Below, piece after piece: positions 33,591 to 42,895 of a stretch of DNA of 64,000 nucleotides. The DNA is taken from the NCBI GenBank assembly GCA_026391835.1, contig JAPLDF010000008.1, positions 1 through 64,000 on the forward strand, read 5' to 3'. Origin of the DNA: Bacteroidota bacterium. Lineage in GTDB: Bacteria; Bacteroidota; Bacteroidia; Bacteroidales; FEN-979. Positions within the stretch are counted from its first letter, which is position 1; each line of letters starts with the position of its first letter. The position numbers and the translations under genes were made by a program. The notes under the pieces were generated by a model. The model ran no database searches. It saw only the letters and a program-made list of their open reading frames with translations, and had not been told where the DNA came from.

Positions 33591-33626
33591 TTTTACTGCT
33601 ATATTGATAAAAATTTGTTTGGCCAT
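33591..33626 (-). pseudogene. 12-codon 5' stub of a second VOC gene
   Basis: The minus strand from 33626 reads M-A-K-Q-I-F-I-N-I-A-V-K, identical but for one residue to the start of the VOC protein at 18933-19352. It ends one base before the terminus of the element at 33589. The upstream bases TTAAAAATTT also resemble the leader of the intact gene. Confidence 0.75.
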
Positions 33627-33665
33627 AATGTTAAAAATTTAGGGTTGAGAATTTTACCCGCCCGG

Positions 33666-34118
33666 CTATTTTTTGGTAAAAAACAGTCCGAGCGCCAGGG
33701 TGGAAAGGCCCTGCAAAGGCAGCAGGAAATTATTATACGTATTAAACGCCTCCATGATGCTTTTCTCATGTTCCTTATCCAGGCTCATATTCTGTTGCAA
33801 ATGGATCACTGGGACAAGGATTGCCGACAGCAATAGAACAACCAGGAAAAACCAGGAGATGCCCTGTGAGAGCCGGAAGTAGAAAAGGTCGGTTTCGAAA
33901 TCGGCTGCACTGCTCATAAGCTGGGCAATCAGGATCCCGATCATCAGCGAAAGGGGCGGCGTGAGCAGGTGGAAAAGCCATTCCCATACTTCCGGCACAT
34001 GCGTGGTATATTTTCCCAGGATGGACTGGATAAAAAAAATGAGAAAAATGACAGCGGCCATGATGAGCCACAACATGAGCAGTTTTCTACGTGCAAGGTT
34101 ATAACTGATCTTTTTCAT
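33666..34118 (-). CDS. Four-TM membrane protein of unknown function
   Basis: The 150-residue protein starts at the ATG at 34118. An upstream TTG at 34124 is less likely. It has a basic N-terminus (MKKISYNLARRK) and about four hydrophobic segments: LLMLWLIMAAVIFLIFFI, WLFHLLTPPLSLMIGILIAQ, ISWFFLVVLLLSAILVPVI and a C-terminal LLPLQGLSTLALGLFF. No family is recognised. Its start lies two bases after the stop of the 543-residue gene, so translation is probably coupled and the two products may act together at the inner membrane. Confidence 0.65.
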   Translation of the reverse strand: MKKISYNLARRKLLMLWLIMAAVIFLIFFIQSILGKYTTHVPEVWEWLFHLLTPPLSLMIGILIAQLMSSAADFETDLFYFRLSQGISWFFLVVLLLSAILVPVIHLQQNMSLDKEHEKSIMEAFNTYNNFLLPLQGLSTLALGLFFTKK

Positions 34119-34120
34119 GA

Positions 34121-35752
34121 TCAATGGGTTAAAAGGTTCATTAAGTGTGTGTTACGGAAATGATCCCGAACGGTCAGCAGTTGCCTCGTATCCAGCACCG
34201 GTACCTCCCCGATATCACTCTGGTAGAAATTGTAAACAAGCGTAGTCAATGCTTTATCCGGGAGGGATGAGTCTTCCAGGTCCTGGGGAAGGGCCGCGTA
34301 ACTGTTTTTCAGCAGCTGGCTCATGGCGCTGAACGAGGGAGCTGTGGTGGTTCTTTCTGCTTCCTGCGATGAAACGACAAAGGCAAGGATCCTGAAACTC
34401 CCATCCGTAGCAAAAAACATTGACTTGAAAATTGTATAGACCGAAAATTTCCCATCTGAGCCATACGACAGGTTCCACCGTTCATTTGCTGGAAGCTGGC
34501 TCCCATCCCTTTTGATTTTTTCCAGGCTCGTGGTTATCGCAAAACCATCGGCTGCATAATAGTAATGACACCGGCCGTCATACCCTGCCCTGTCCAAATT
34601 TTTTCTCAGGAATTTATCCACATCTGTCATGGTTTTTAATCCGGGATGAAAGTGTGGTACTACGGCAACAGCAGAAGGGAATGGAGCCGGATGGGGAAAA
34701 ACGTACTTTGTCGGGACCGGAGAATCAGTCCTAATTGACTTGTTCACAATATAATCCAGGGTATCTTCAGGGTAATTTTTCTTTAACAGTTGAAGCAGGG
34801 CAGCGCAGGTCACAGAACCTATTTCCTTGTTGAAAAAGGTGTCCTTTTTGATCACACTATCCGGATACCTGAAGGTTAATGTGTCCGCCGGATCAAGTGC
34901 ACTTACAAAACTCCTGTATTCAGTGTAAAGACGACTGATATCAATATGATCTCTTTTTTCCCTGGCAATGTAAAGCAGGTAAAGATATCTTTTGATCAGA
35001 TCCGGTGCCGATGACATGAAAAACAAGCCCGAATCAGCAGGCTCTACCTGGAAATCAGACCGGTATAATTGCATATTTTGATTGTACCCGGCATTCCTGA
35101 AATGGTATAATCCGGCATACCATGAGAGGGAATCCAGGTATATCGTATCCGAATTTTTCGCGGAATAGAATATTCTTTTAAAATCGGGATAGATGTCGCG
35201 GTTGAACAAGGGTGAAATGACTGCCGCCAGTTGATTCAACCCATCGTTGAAATCATAGTAGGAACGGGTATCAAATTTTATGAATTCATAAAATGAATTG
35301 CATTCCAAATCAAGGCAATCTATTCCTGGTTCAAAATAACGGAGTCTGTTTGGATAATCACTTGCCCAATTCCTGATTAGAACCGGTACTCCCGTCTGGA
35401 AATAGCGTTCCCGGGATTCTACAAACAGATCCTTCCACTCCAGCAATGTTTTCCGGCTGGCCACCGTATCTTTTCTGAAGGTTTGTTTTCCCTTGTTGAG
35501 CGACCACAGGGCTTTTGTAAAATTGTACAGTTTGCTGTTCAACCTGATGAATTGCGTGTCGCGGATCGAGGATAATTCACTCTCTTCATACCGGAGGATT
35601 TTCGAGATCCGGTCCGGGCGGAGTGTGTCAAAATATTGGCACGTAAGGGAGAGGTTTACGAAAGCCTGCGCCAGGGTAAGAGAATCATTGGAGGCTTTTA
35701 CCCCATTTATAGAAAATATGGTGATCAGTACGATGATTACTGCAAATCTCAT
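34121..35752 (-). CDS. Secreted hypothetical protein (543 aa)
   Basis: A signal peptide (MRFAVIIVLITIFSINGVKA) precedes a long, mostly helical region rich in aromatic and charged residues (residues 25-370). The C-terminal half is mixed alpha/beta, with CHYYYAADGFAITTSLEKI near 400 and a strand-rich FRILAFVVSS. I do not recognise a family, and no T9SS tail, lipobox or catalytic motif is visible. It heads a two-gene unit with a four-TM membrane protein. The first 22 codons and the promoter region of a paralogue survive at 19376-19590, showing that this gene was once duplicated. Confidence 0.65.
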   Translation of the reverse strand: MRFAVIIVLITIFSINGVKASNDSLTLAQAFVNLSLTCQYFDTLRPDRISKILRYEESELSSIRDTQFIRLNSKLYNFTKALWSLNKGKQTFRKDTVASRKTLLEWKDLFVESRERYFQTGVPVLIRNWASDYPNRLRYFEPGIDCLDLECNSFYEFIKFDTRSYYDFNDGLNQLAAVISPLFNRDIYPDFKRIFYSAKNSDTIYLDSLSWYAGLYHFRNAGYNQNMQLYRSDFQVEPADSGLFFMSSAPDLIKRYLYLLYIAREKRDHIDISRLYTEYRSFVSALDPADTLTFRYPDSVIKKDTFFNKEIGSVTCAALLQLLKKNYPEDTLDYIVNKSIRTDSPVPTKYVFPHPAPFPSAVAVVPHFHPGLKTMTDVDKFLRKNLDRAGYDGRCHYYYAADGFAITTSLEKIKRDGSQLPANERWNLSYGSDGKFSVYTIFKSMFFATDGSFRILAFVVSSQEAERTTTAPSFSAMSQLLKNSYAALPQDLEDSSLPDKALTTLVYNFYQSDIGEVPVLDTRQLLTVRDHFRNTHLMNLLTH

Positions 35753-35826
35753 GATCGCTGGATGAAAATCTGCCGTAAATGTAAAACTATTTTATATGTG
35801 TTTAGACTAATTACAAATAATAATGA

Positions 35827-36810
35827 TTAATTATTGTTAATAATCATAACACCAATCCGTTCTGCTTCTTTGATCACAGTTTCATAACCCTTTAACGTAT
35901 TCATCAGTAAATCTTCATCGATGCGGATTTTGTTTTTTTCAAACAGCAGCACGACCGTAGAACCCCCGAATTTGAAATACCCCTTCTCCTGCCCTTTTTT
36001 TACAAAATTCCCGGAATAAGTCTGTACGATACTTCCTACCATGGTTGCACCCACTTCAGTCATTACAACATCTCCGAACAAGGGGTTTGAAATGATGCAA
36101 AATTCTCTTTTGTTGAGGCAGAAAATTTCAGCCATTTTACGCAAAGCAAGGGGGTTAACTGAATAATAATCCCCATCAATCCGGGTGACGGGTGAGACAC
36201 TCCCGCTGATCGGAAAATGGAAACGGTGGTAATCGAAAGGGGCCAGCCGGATGATCACCAGGGTGCCCTCAAGATAATTTTGAGCAAGGCGGGTATTGTT
36301 CAAAAACGAAAAAACATCGAAACGGTATCCTTTGATGATAAAATCGTTGTTGCTGATATTGGCATATGCCAGTATTTTTCCATCGGCAGGCGACACTGCA
36401 ACGGTTACGCTGGTATCCACCGGCCTGGCATTGCTCTTTAGTTTCCGGGTAAAGAAATCGTTGAAGGAGCTGAACTCCTGTTTTTGGGCGGAACCCAGGT
36501 CGATACCAAATTCATCCACAAAGGGTTGTATTTTTTTTGCCGATGAAGGATGGTCCATGCTATTGCCATAAACAGACGAAACCACCTTTCTTTTCGCCAG
36601 CGCCCACAATGTTGCTTCGCCAACCGGATTATTATACAGCCACACCAGCCACTTTTCACCAGCCACTTTTTCCGTTTTTAACAAGCCGCTTTGCCTGTCG
36701 TAATACCGGATGGGAGCTTGTGGCGGCAACGGGTATAAAGCCAGGATGGCAATGACGGCAAGCAATAACAGGATGAGGCCCCACCTCTTTTTGGTTTTTA
36801 AAATGTTCAT
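35827..36810 (-). CDS. psd: Phosphatidylserine decarboxylase proenzyme
   Basis: This 327-residue pyruvoyl-dependent enzyme makes phosphatidylethanolamine from phosphatidylserine at the inner membrane. The N-terminus is a membrane anchor (RWGLILLLLAVIAILALYPL). FNDFFTRKLK, VSPADGKI (with the catalytic Asp), PFDYHRFHFP (with His) and NPLFGDVVMTEVGATMVGSI are family motifs. The self-cleavage site is G-G-S-T in YFKFGGSTVV. The usual LGST is replaced by GGST, as in the longer branch of the family, so the Ser that becomes the pyruvoyl group is present. No phosphatidylserine synthase gene is nearby. An element copy lies 37 bp before its start. Confidence 0.93.
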   Translation of the reverse strand: MNILKTKKRWGLILLLLAVIAILALYPLPPQAPIRYYDRQSGLLKTEKVAGEKWLVWLYNNPVGEATLWALAKRKVVSSVYGNSMDHPSSAKKIQPFVDEFGIDLGSAQKQEFSSFNDFFTRKLKSNARPVDTSVTVAVSPADGKILAYANISNNDFIIKGYRFDVFSFLNNTRLAQNYLEGTLVIIRLAPFDYHRFHFPISGSVSPVTRIDGDYYSVNPLALRKMAEIFCLNKREFCIISNPLFGDVVMTEVGATMVGSIVQTYSGNFVKKGQEKGYFKFGGSTVVLLFEKNKIRIDEDLLMNTLKGYETVIKEAERIGVMIINNN

Positions 36811-36846
36811 CTGTTATGATTTGTTTTTTATACGTCAGAAAGAATA

Positions 36847-36973
36847 TGGGAAAAGCGTTCACATTAACCAATCTTTGCCGGCGTGAAATGATCACCCCTG
36901 TATGTGAATTATTAACAGGTTAAGGTGGTCAATCAAAACCGGCAGAAGGTGGTCAGATGGCTAGGCTTTTCCA
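36847..36973. repeat. 127-bp family element, copy 11
   Basis: Exactly 127 bp from TGGGAAAAGCGTTC to CTAGGCTTTTCCA. The right arm has GGTGGTCA, AAACCGGCAGA and GGTGGTCA. It ends 14 bp from the stop of the gene at 36988 and lies upstream of psd. Confidence 0.72.
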
Positions 36974-36987
36974 ATCAGGATCAGAAT

Positions 36988-39900
36988 CTATCTGTTTACC
37001 AGAATTTTCCGAATAATCCGGCTGTCGGAATTTCGTAAAATAAGGGTATAGAGACCACCCGGGACAGGCCCCAGGTCCACAACTTTTTCTGCCTTCCCGC
37101 TGAGAATGGAAATACGACCACTGTATACCTGTTCTCCCAGTGTGTTATAAACTTCGACCTGGTACCCGTATGCTGGGCAATTGTGGATGGTAATTTTAAA
37201 CCGGCCGATATTTGGGACCGGGAAGATCTCAATATTCCCGGCATTTTGATCATCGATACCAACAACAATGGAAATGGCGTTGGAAGTATCGGATGAACAG
37301 CCGTTAAGGGTTACCACGGCTGAGTATAATCCTGTTGCCAGTGTTACAACATATGATTGCCCGGTGGCTCCCGGAATGTTGGTTCCATTGTAGAGCCATT
37401 GATTTCCGGCAGGGGCGCTTGAAGTCAGAACATATCCTGCGGCAGTGACGATCGGGGCGGGTGGGATGGGGTTCACTGTTACGCCGAGGTTTGACGCGGT
37501 TCCGTTGCCGCAAATGTTGTTACCAATAACCGTGATGCTCCCCGAAACAGCACTGACAGCAAAATTCACCGTGATGGTATTGGTTCCCGCCCCGGTGGCA
37601 ATGGTTGCCCCGGCCGGAAGGGTCCATAGATAAGTAACGGCACCCGGAATGGCAGCAACTGAATACGCTACCCCCTGGGTTCCTGCGCAAAGGGTTGAAA
37701 GGCCTGCGATGGTGCCTGCCGCAGATGGAAGACTGCTGACCGTGACATTGAATACCGTGGGGTTTTGTGCCTGGCAGCCGCTGCCATTGGTGTAGCTTAT
37801 GCCTGTTGATTGCGCGCCTGTTGTATTCCATTGCACCATGATGGAATTAGAGCCACTCCCTGATACGATTGTACCGCCAGGTGATATGGTCCAGAGGTAA
37901 TTGCTCATCCCCGGTTCGGTCGTATAGGAATAATTGCCTGTTCCCAGGCAGACGGTGTTTGCCCCGGTGACAGTAGGTACCGGCAGTTGGTTTACCGTGA
38001 CGCCCAATGTTGAAGTTGGTCCTGCCGAACAGGAGTTACTCCCGGCAACAGTGATAATGCCTGAGACAGATCCGGCGGGGTAACTCACCGTTATGGCACT
38101 GGTACCCGCTCCAGCGGTGATGCTGGCCCCGCCCGGTACCGTCCAGATATAACTGGTGGCAAAGGTGACAGGTGCAACGCTGTATGTGACGCCGGCCTGG
38201 CCAAGGCATACGCTGTTGAGGCCTGTGATGGCTCCCGGTGTCAGGGGAGCCTGGCACCCGGTTGTAAAGCTCATATCCGAACCATAGGCAGTTCCGGCAG
38301 CGTTTGTTCCGGCACAGCGGAAGTGATAAAGGGTGTTGGCCGCGAGGCCGCTAATGGATGCCAAAACGGGTGTAGGCGTTGATCCGCTGAAAGAAGCAGG
38401 CGTCGCAGGCGTGTTGTTTCCGTAGCCGGTTGTTAAACCCCAGTCGAATGATGCCGTCGATGTGGTGTTGTTGGCATTGACAGATCCGTTCAATTGGGCA
38501 TTGTTACCACCGATGTTTGTAGCCGCATTGGTCACAACAGCAGGTGCCACCGCCGTTGTGGTAAAAGAAAAATCACTGCCATAGCTGGTCCCTGATGAGT
38601 TGGTTCCGGCTACCCGGAAATGATACGTTGTTGCAGGCAATAATCCGGCCAGGTTGGCCAGAACGGGTGTGGGAGTTGTTCCGGTGACGGTGGGAGGTAC
38701 GCCTGCAATTGAATTCCCGTACGAGGTTGTCAATCCCCAATGAAATGATACTGAGGTGCTCAGGCTGTTGGCATTGACTGAACCGTTCAGGGTGGCTCCT
38801 GTCGACGTGATTCCGGTAGCCGCGAGTGTGATGACGATCGGAAGCGTTGAAGGTTGTCCCGAAATGGTGATCAGCAGGGAATCCTTCATTGTAACATCCT
38901 GAACCGCTGTAGCTTTTGCATAAACCGTCCCATTGTTGAGGGCAGTGACCAGCCCGGTTGCACTGATCGATGCGGTCCCTGTTCCCGGGACAATACTCCA
39001 GGTGACGTTTTGATTGGAGGTGGCAGGTAATACGGTAGCAACCATCTGCAGCGTTCCGCCGAGGGTGGTGATGAGGGCAGGAACGCTCCCCTGGGTTGCA
39101 ACGACCACACCGATGAGCCCGCCGATCGATATTCCCTGGGCGTAACCCATGTAATCAGTGCCCCGGTTCTCAGTCCACACACCCGCGCAGCGGTTTGGCC
39201 CGTCAGGGGTAAAACCATACCTCATCTTGCCCGATGCAGCCGTGGCTGTGGTAGAACTGATTTCAACCCGGTTTCCCGGCCACACAAAATTGCCATTGGC
39301 ATCCAGCCTGGTTGCATAAATTTTATAACTCACATCATAACTCATGAACATGGGCGCATCAGATGTCAGGGCAAGGTTTCCGCAACGCTGGTCTGTATTG
39401 CCACTGATGGCATAAACAACCTTGCCCTGGTCTGTAAACTGCCGTGTACCCGTGGTTTTCAGGAATTTCTGAACATAAACACCATAGGTGGTCTGGTTGG
39501 GGTTTGAAAAATTGCAGACGGACCAAACATAGTTCGACCCGGGAGTCATGTTGATGCTTGTCTCTGCCTGGTAATTATCACCCGATGCAACTGACGTATT
39601 GAAATTGGAGCCGTTCATTCCCCAGGGTATGGTTCCGCCCGGGTTAATCCTCTGAAGAAAGGAGTTGAAGCGCATGCCGGATGCGGCATAATAGCCAAAA
39701 TAGGTAGTGTCGGATTCAGCTAAAATGGAATAATACCTGTATCCGGCCGTGGTCTGGTTGCAGATCTGCAAAGGTGAATACAGGGCAGCCCCGGCATTAT
39801 CAAACATCTGTGCGTATAAAGTGCTGTAAATACCACCCTTTTGATATACCATGGTGAATTTTCCGGCTGTATTCGCAATGATCTGGCCCCGGGTCGTAGT

Positions 39901-40521
39901 GGATGTTCCAACTAAAATGATGACGGGGGTGGCCCATGCGAGAGTCCCGCCCGTGGTAATCTTCTGAAGATTCAGGGTGTTCCCCGCATCAGCGTTCCAG
40001 GTTACCACGACCTCCCCTGTGTTTAAGGCTGCAGGATAAGGGGCAAGGCCACCACCCAGCACAATCCCGCCTGCCCCCCACAATTGGGTGCCGGTCTGGG
40101 ATATCTTGTAAAGCACAGCCTGCATCGTTCCTGTTCTCTGGTCCTGGCAACCGATGATCAGGTTGTTTGAACCATCCACACAAACATTGAAAACATAAGT
40201 AGCTGTTCCCGACGACTGGTTGCTGACAAGCATTCCATCAGGGCCTAGCAATTTATAACCGTTTGCATCAATTAACTGGGCCCTCATGTCGTAATTACCG
40301 GCATTTTCATGGTAAAATGCGATCCATGTTTTTCCATCTGTTGTGGAAGCCGACTGGATATCGGCGGTGGGAAGTCCTGAAATCAGGAGGTTAACCGAGG
40401 TATTGGTGTTCCATTGTGCAAAGGATGCTCCCGGCAGAAGGGAGATGACAGCAGAGATGGAAAACAGGTAAATACCCCGGAACAACCGGGATATGCAAGA
40501 AATACAGGGAATGGATGTCAT
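36988..40521 (-). CDS. Large T9SS cargo protein with Big_2, FN3-like and PKD-like domains
   Basis: The 1177-residue protein has an N-terminal signal peptide (GIYLFSISAVISLLPGASFAQ) and a 400-residue beta-rich region perhaps forming a propeller. A Big_2-type Ig-like domain lies at about 490-557 (VTWSIVPGTGTASISATGLVTALNNG). Two fibronectin-III-like repeats follow at about 557-745 (ATTYHFRVAGTNSSGTSYGSDFSF and LAANTLYHFRCAGTNAAG), then three to four PKD-like repeats at about 750-1060 (SVCLGQAGVTYSVAP ... YIWTVPGGASI). A T9SS tail from about 1097 (FPVPNIGRFKITI ... GGLYTLIL) closes it. The role is probably adhesive or structural on the cell surface. No enzyme motif is seen. Confidence 0.85.
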   Translation of the reverse strand: MTSIPCISCISRLFRGIYLFSISAVISLLPGASFAQWNTNTSVNLLISGLPTADIQSASTTDGKTWIAFYHENAGNYDMRAQLIDANGYKLLGPDGMLVSNQSSGTATYVFNVCVDGSNNLIIGCQDQRTGTMQAVLYKISQTGTQLWGAGGIVLGGGLAPYPAALNTGEVVVTWNADAGNTLNLQKITTGGTLAWATPVIILVGTSTTTRGQIIANTAGKFTMVYQKGGIYSTLYAQMFDNAGAALYSPLQICNQTTAGYRYYSILAESDTTYFGYYAASGMRFNSFLQRINPGGTIPWGMNGSNFNTSVASGDNYQAETSINMTPGSNYVWSVCNFSNPNQTTYGVYVQKFLKTTGTRQFTDQGKVVYAISGNTDQRCGNLALTSDAPMFMSYDVSYKIYATRLDANGNFVWPGNRVEISSTTATAASGKMRYGFTPDGPNRCAGVWTENRGTDYMGYAQGISIGGLIGVVVATQGSVPALITTLGGTLQMVATVLPATSNQNVTWSIVPGTGTASISATGLVTALNNGTVYAKATAVQDVTMKDSLLITISGQPSTLPIVITLAATGITSTGATLNGSVNANSLSTSVSFHWGLTTSYGNSIAGVPPTVTGTTPTPVLANLAGLLPATTYHFRVAGTNSSGTSYGSDFSFTTTAVAPAVVTNAATNIGGNNAQLNGSVNANNTTSTASFDWGLTTGYGNNTPATPASFSGSTPTPVLASISGLAANTLYHFRCAGTNAAGTAYGSDMSFTTGCQAPLTPGAITGLNSVCLGQAGVTYSVAPVTFATSYIWTVPGGASITAGAGTSAITVSYPAGSVSGIITVAGSNSCSAGPTSTLGVTVNQLPVPTVTGANTVCLGTGNYSYTTEPGMSNYLWTISPGGTIVSGSGSNSIMVQWNTTGAQSTGISYTNGSGCQAQNPTVFNVTVSSLPSAAGTIAGLSTLCAGTQGVAYSVAAIPGAVTYLWTLPAGATIATGAGTNTITVNFAVSAVSGSITVIGNNICGNGTASNLGVTVNPIPPAPIVTAAGYVLTSSAPAGNQWLYNGTNIPGATGQSYVVTLATGLYSAVVTLNGCSSDTSNAISIVVGIDDQNAGNIEIFPVPNIGRFKITIHNCPAYGYQVEVYNTLGEQVYSGRISILSGKAEKVVDLGPVPGGLYTLILRNSDSRIIRKILVNR

Positions 40522-40698
40522 GGGTTGGAAATTTGTTTAGGGAATAAATCTGTTTCTGATAAGAGAGAATTTGAAGCAATAAAGAACAGGAACCTTCAGG
40601 GGTATGTCTGAAAACAGGTTTCAACCCGGTTAGCAGCACGATAAAGGTATAAAATTATTTCTTGCATGGTTAATCATTCCTTATTTTTACAGAAGAAT

Positions 40699-40706
40699 TA
40701 CATTTG
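40699..40706 (+). promoter_or_regulatory. Candidate -7 box for the 40780 gene
   Basis: TACATTTG matches TAnnTTTG and lies 73 bp upstream of the ATG. No matching -33 TTTG is visible. Confidence 0.3.
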
Positions 40707-40779
40707 TCACTGCTCACTGAAATATACAGAGCCAGGCGTCATCGGCTGCAACACATTTGCAATTTTAAACCTTACTGCC

Positions 40780-42888
40780 ATGAAAAGGACAGCAATTATT
40801 CTTTGTTTCTCCCTGCTTGCCACATTGACTTACGCGCAATGGACATGGAAAAATCCCCTGCCACAAGGAAACACCCTTAATTCACTCTGTTTCATCGATG
40901 CAACTACAGGGTATTCTGCAGGAGAATGCGGTACTATTTTAAAAACCGAAGACAGCGGCCTGACCTGGACAATATTATCGGGCGGAACAACCTGCGACCT
41001 CTACTCGGTTTTCTTTACCGATCGGGATAACGGTTTCGTTGTGGGCGACCGGACCATCAGGAAAACCGTTGACGGTGGATTATCCTGGCAGGATGTCGGA
41101 GACGGGTATGACAATGTTGCATTCAGGGATGTTTTCTTCCCTGATGCACAAACAGGGTATGCGGCCGGGTACCTGGGTAAAATGTATAAAACCGTTGATG
41201 CTGGCCAAACATGGAACATCCTGGTGACCGGCACCACAAATGATATTTACTCCGTTTACTTTACCGATGTCAATACCGGGTTTGCGGTAGGTGAAGATGG
41301 TTTATTTGCAAAAACCACCGATGGCGGGTTGAACTGGACGCTGGATACCATTGGCCCCTGGGCATTAAACCTTTATACAGTTTGTTTTCCTGATGCCAAT
41401 ACCGGCTATGCTGCTGGTAGTTATGGGACCTTGTTAAAGACTGTCAACGGTGGTGCTACATGGTCTCCGCAAACATCCGGAATGTCCAGCCCGATCATGG
41501 ATTTAGCCTTCCCGGATAACACTACAGGTTATGCGGCTGGTGGTTTCGGGACACTTTTAAAGACTGCCAACGGCGGTGCGACATGGACCATGATGAACTC
41601 CGATACGCTCGGGTTTCAGTTTAATGCAATTCACTTTACAGGTGCAGCAAATGGTATTGCTGTCGGCTATAAAGGGAAAATTGCCAGGACCGGTGACGGA
41701 GGTGCTACCTGGACCGGAACATCGAACATGAATTGTATGTACAATATCACATCCTTTTCATTTTCAGGATCCGATACTGCCTATGCTTCGGGCTACTGTT
41801 ATTTGGGAAATTCAGTCAGAACGGCCATGCTGAAGAGTGTGAACGGAGGTGACGACTGGGTCTATTTGCCGGGAGGATCTGCAACCACAGGTGGCAGGTT
41901 GGCCGCCACAAACGGGCACACCGTTTACCAGGCTGGCCGGCAAGGCAGGATCATTAAAACCACTGACGGGGGAAACACCTGGAATGTTTTATCGACAGGA
42001 ACTTCGTATGATTTATCTTCAATCTGTTTTATCAATGCTGATACCGGCCTGGCAACCGGCATGAACGGGAAAATGATAAAGACCATCAATGCCGGGAATT
42101 CCTGGTACAATGTAACAACCAATGTCTTTTATCCTCTCCATGGAATTTACTTTACTGATGCCAGTACCGGTTATGCCGTTGGTGATTCCGGGATTATTAT
42201 AAAAACAACCAATGGCGGACAATCATGGCTGCCAAAGACCAGCGGAACAAAACTTGCCCTTATGTCGGTCTTTTTTCCCGATGCAAATACGGGTTACGCT
42301 GCAGGTGGATGGCATATGACCGGAATTGTCCTTAAAACCACCAACGGGGGGGCAACATGGCAAAAGGTATTCAACGGGAATAAAAACTGGCTGCAATCAG
42401 TTTATTGTACCGATGTTAACACCTGTTATGTTGCCAGTGGCGACGACTATTACGCAGGTGGTATCATCAAAACAACCGACGGGGGCCTGACCTGGTTTGA
42501 ACAACCGCTGCCAAATACCTATGAGCCACTTTCACAAATCTTTTTTAAAGATGCAACCACAGGTTTTGTGACAGGAAATGCCGGCATTATTCTGAAAACT
42601 GATAATGGTGGCGGAACTGTCCGGATCAATGAAATCCAAAGTCCTGTATCTGCATTCTCTGTTTTCCCCAACCCGGCTGCCGGAAAAGTAGCTTTGACAA
42701 CTAATGGAACCGGAAATGACGAAATCCGCGTGAACATTCTGACGGTGACAGGAAATGTCGTTTTCGAGGCTAAATTCAGGAATCTGAAGGTGTATGAGGT
42801 TGATGTGTCAAAGTTTATTCGTGGTTTGTACCTCGTAAAGATTCAGACCCCGGCCGGAACAGAGGTGAAAAAGTTGATGATTAATTGA
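40780..42888 (+). CDS. YCF48/HCF136-type repeat T9SS cargo protein
   Basis: The 702-residue protein starts at the ATG at 40780, which opens a perfect signal peptide (MKRTAIILCFSLLATLTYAQ). The frame is open from 40666 with no signal-like sequence. About twelve repeats of the type FPDANTGYAAGxxGTILKTxNGGATWxxxxSGT fill residues 25-610. These are YCF48/BNR-like propeller blades, as in photosystem II stability factor HCF136-like proteins, widely reused in secreted Bacteroidota proteins. The tail at about 620-702 is a T9SS sorting domain (FPNPAAGKVALTT ... GLYLVKI ... KKLMI). No catalytic site is assigned. It converges on the next gene with seven bases between stops. Confidence 0.87.
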   Translation: MKRTAIILCFSLLATLTYAQWTWKNPLPQGNTLNSLCFIDATTGYSAGECGTILKTEDSGLTWTILSGGTTCDLYSVFFTDRDNGFVVGDRTIRKTVDGGLSWQDVGDGYDNVAFRDVFFPDAQTGYAAGYLGKMYKTVDAGQTWNILVTGTTNDIYSVYFTDVNTGFAVGEDGLFAKTTDGGLNWTLDTIGPWALNLYTVCFPDANTGYAAGSYGTLLKTVNGGATWSPQTSGMSSPIMDLAFPDNTTGYAAGGFGTLLKTANGGATWTMMNSDTLGFQFNAIHFTGAANGIAVGYKGKIARTGDGGATWTGTSNMNCMYNITSFSFSGSDTAYASGYCYLGNSVRTAMLKSVNGGDDWVYLPGGSATTGGRLAATNGHTVYQAGRQGRIIKTTDGGNTWNVLSTGTSYDLSSICFINADTGLATGMNGKMIKTINAGNSWYNVTTNVFYPLHGIYFTDASTGYAVGDSGIIIKTTNGGQSWLPKTSGTKLALMSVFFPDANTGYAAGGWHMTGIVLKTTNGGATWQKVFNGNKNWLQSVYCTDVNTCYVASGDDYYAGGIIKTTDGGLTWFEQPLPNTYEPLSQIFFKDATTGFVTGNAGIILKTDNGGGTVRINEIQSPVSAFSVFPNPAAGKVALTTNGTGNDEIRVNILTVTGNVVFEAKFRNLKVYEVDVSKFIRGLYLVKIQTPAGTEVKKLMIN

Positions 42889-42895
42889 CCGGAGG

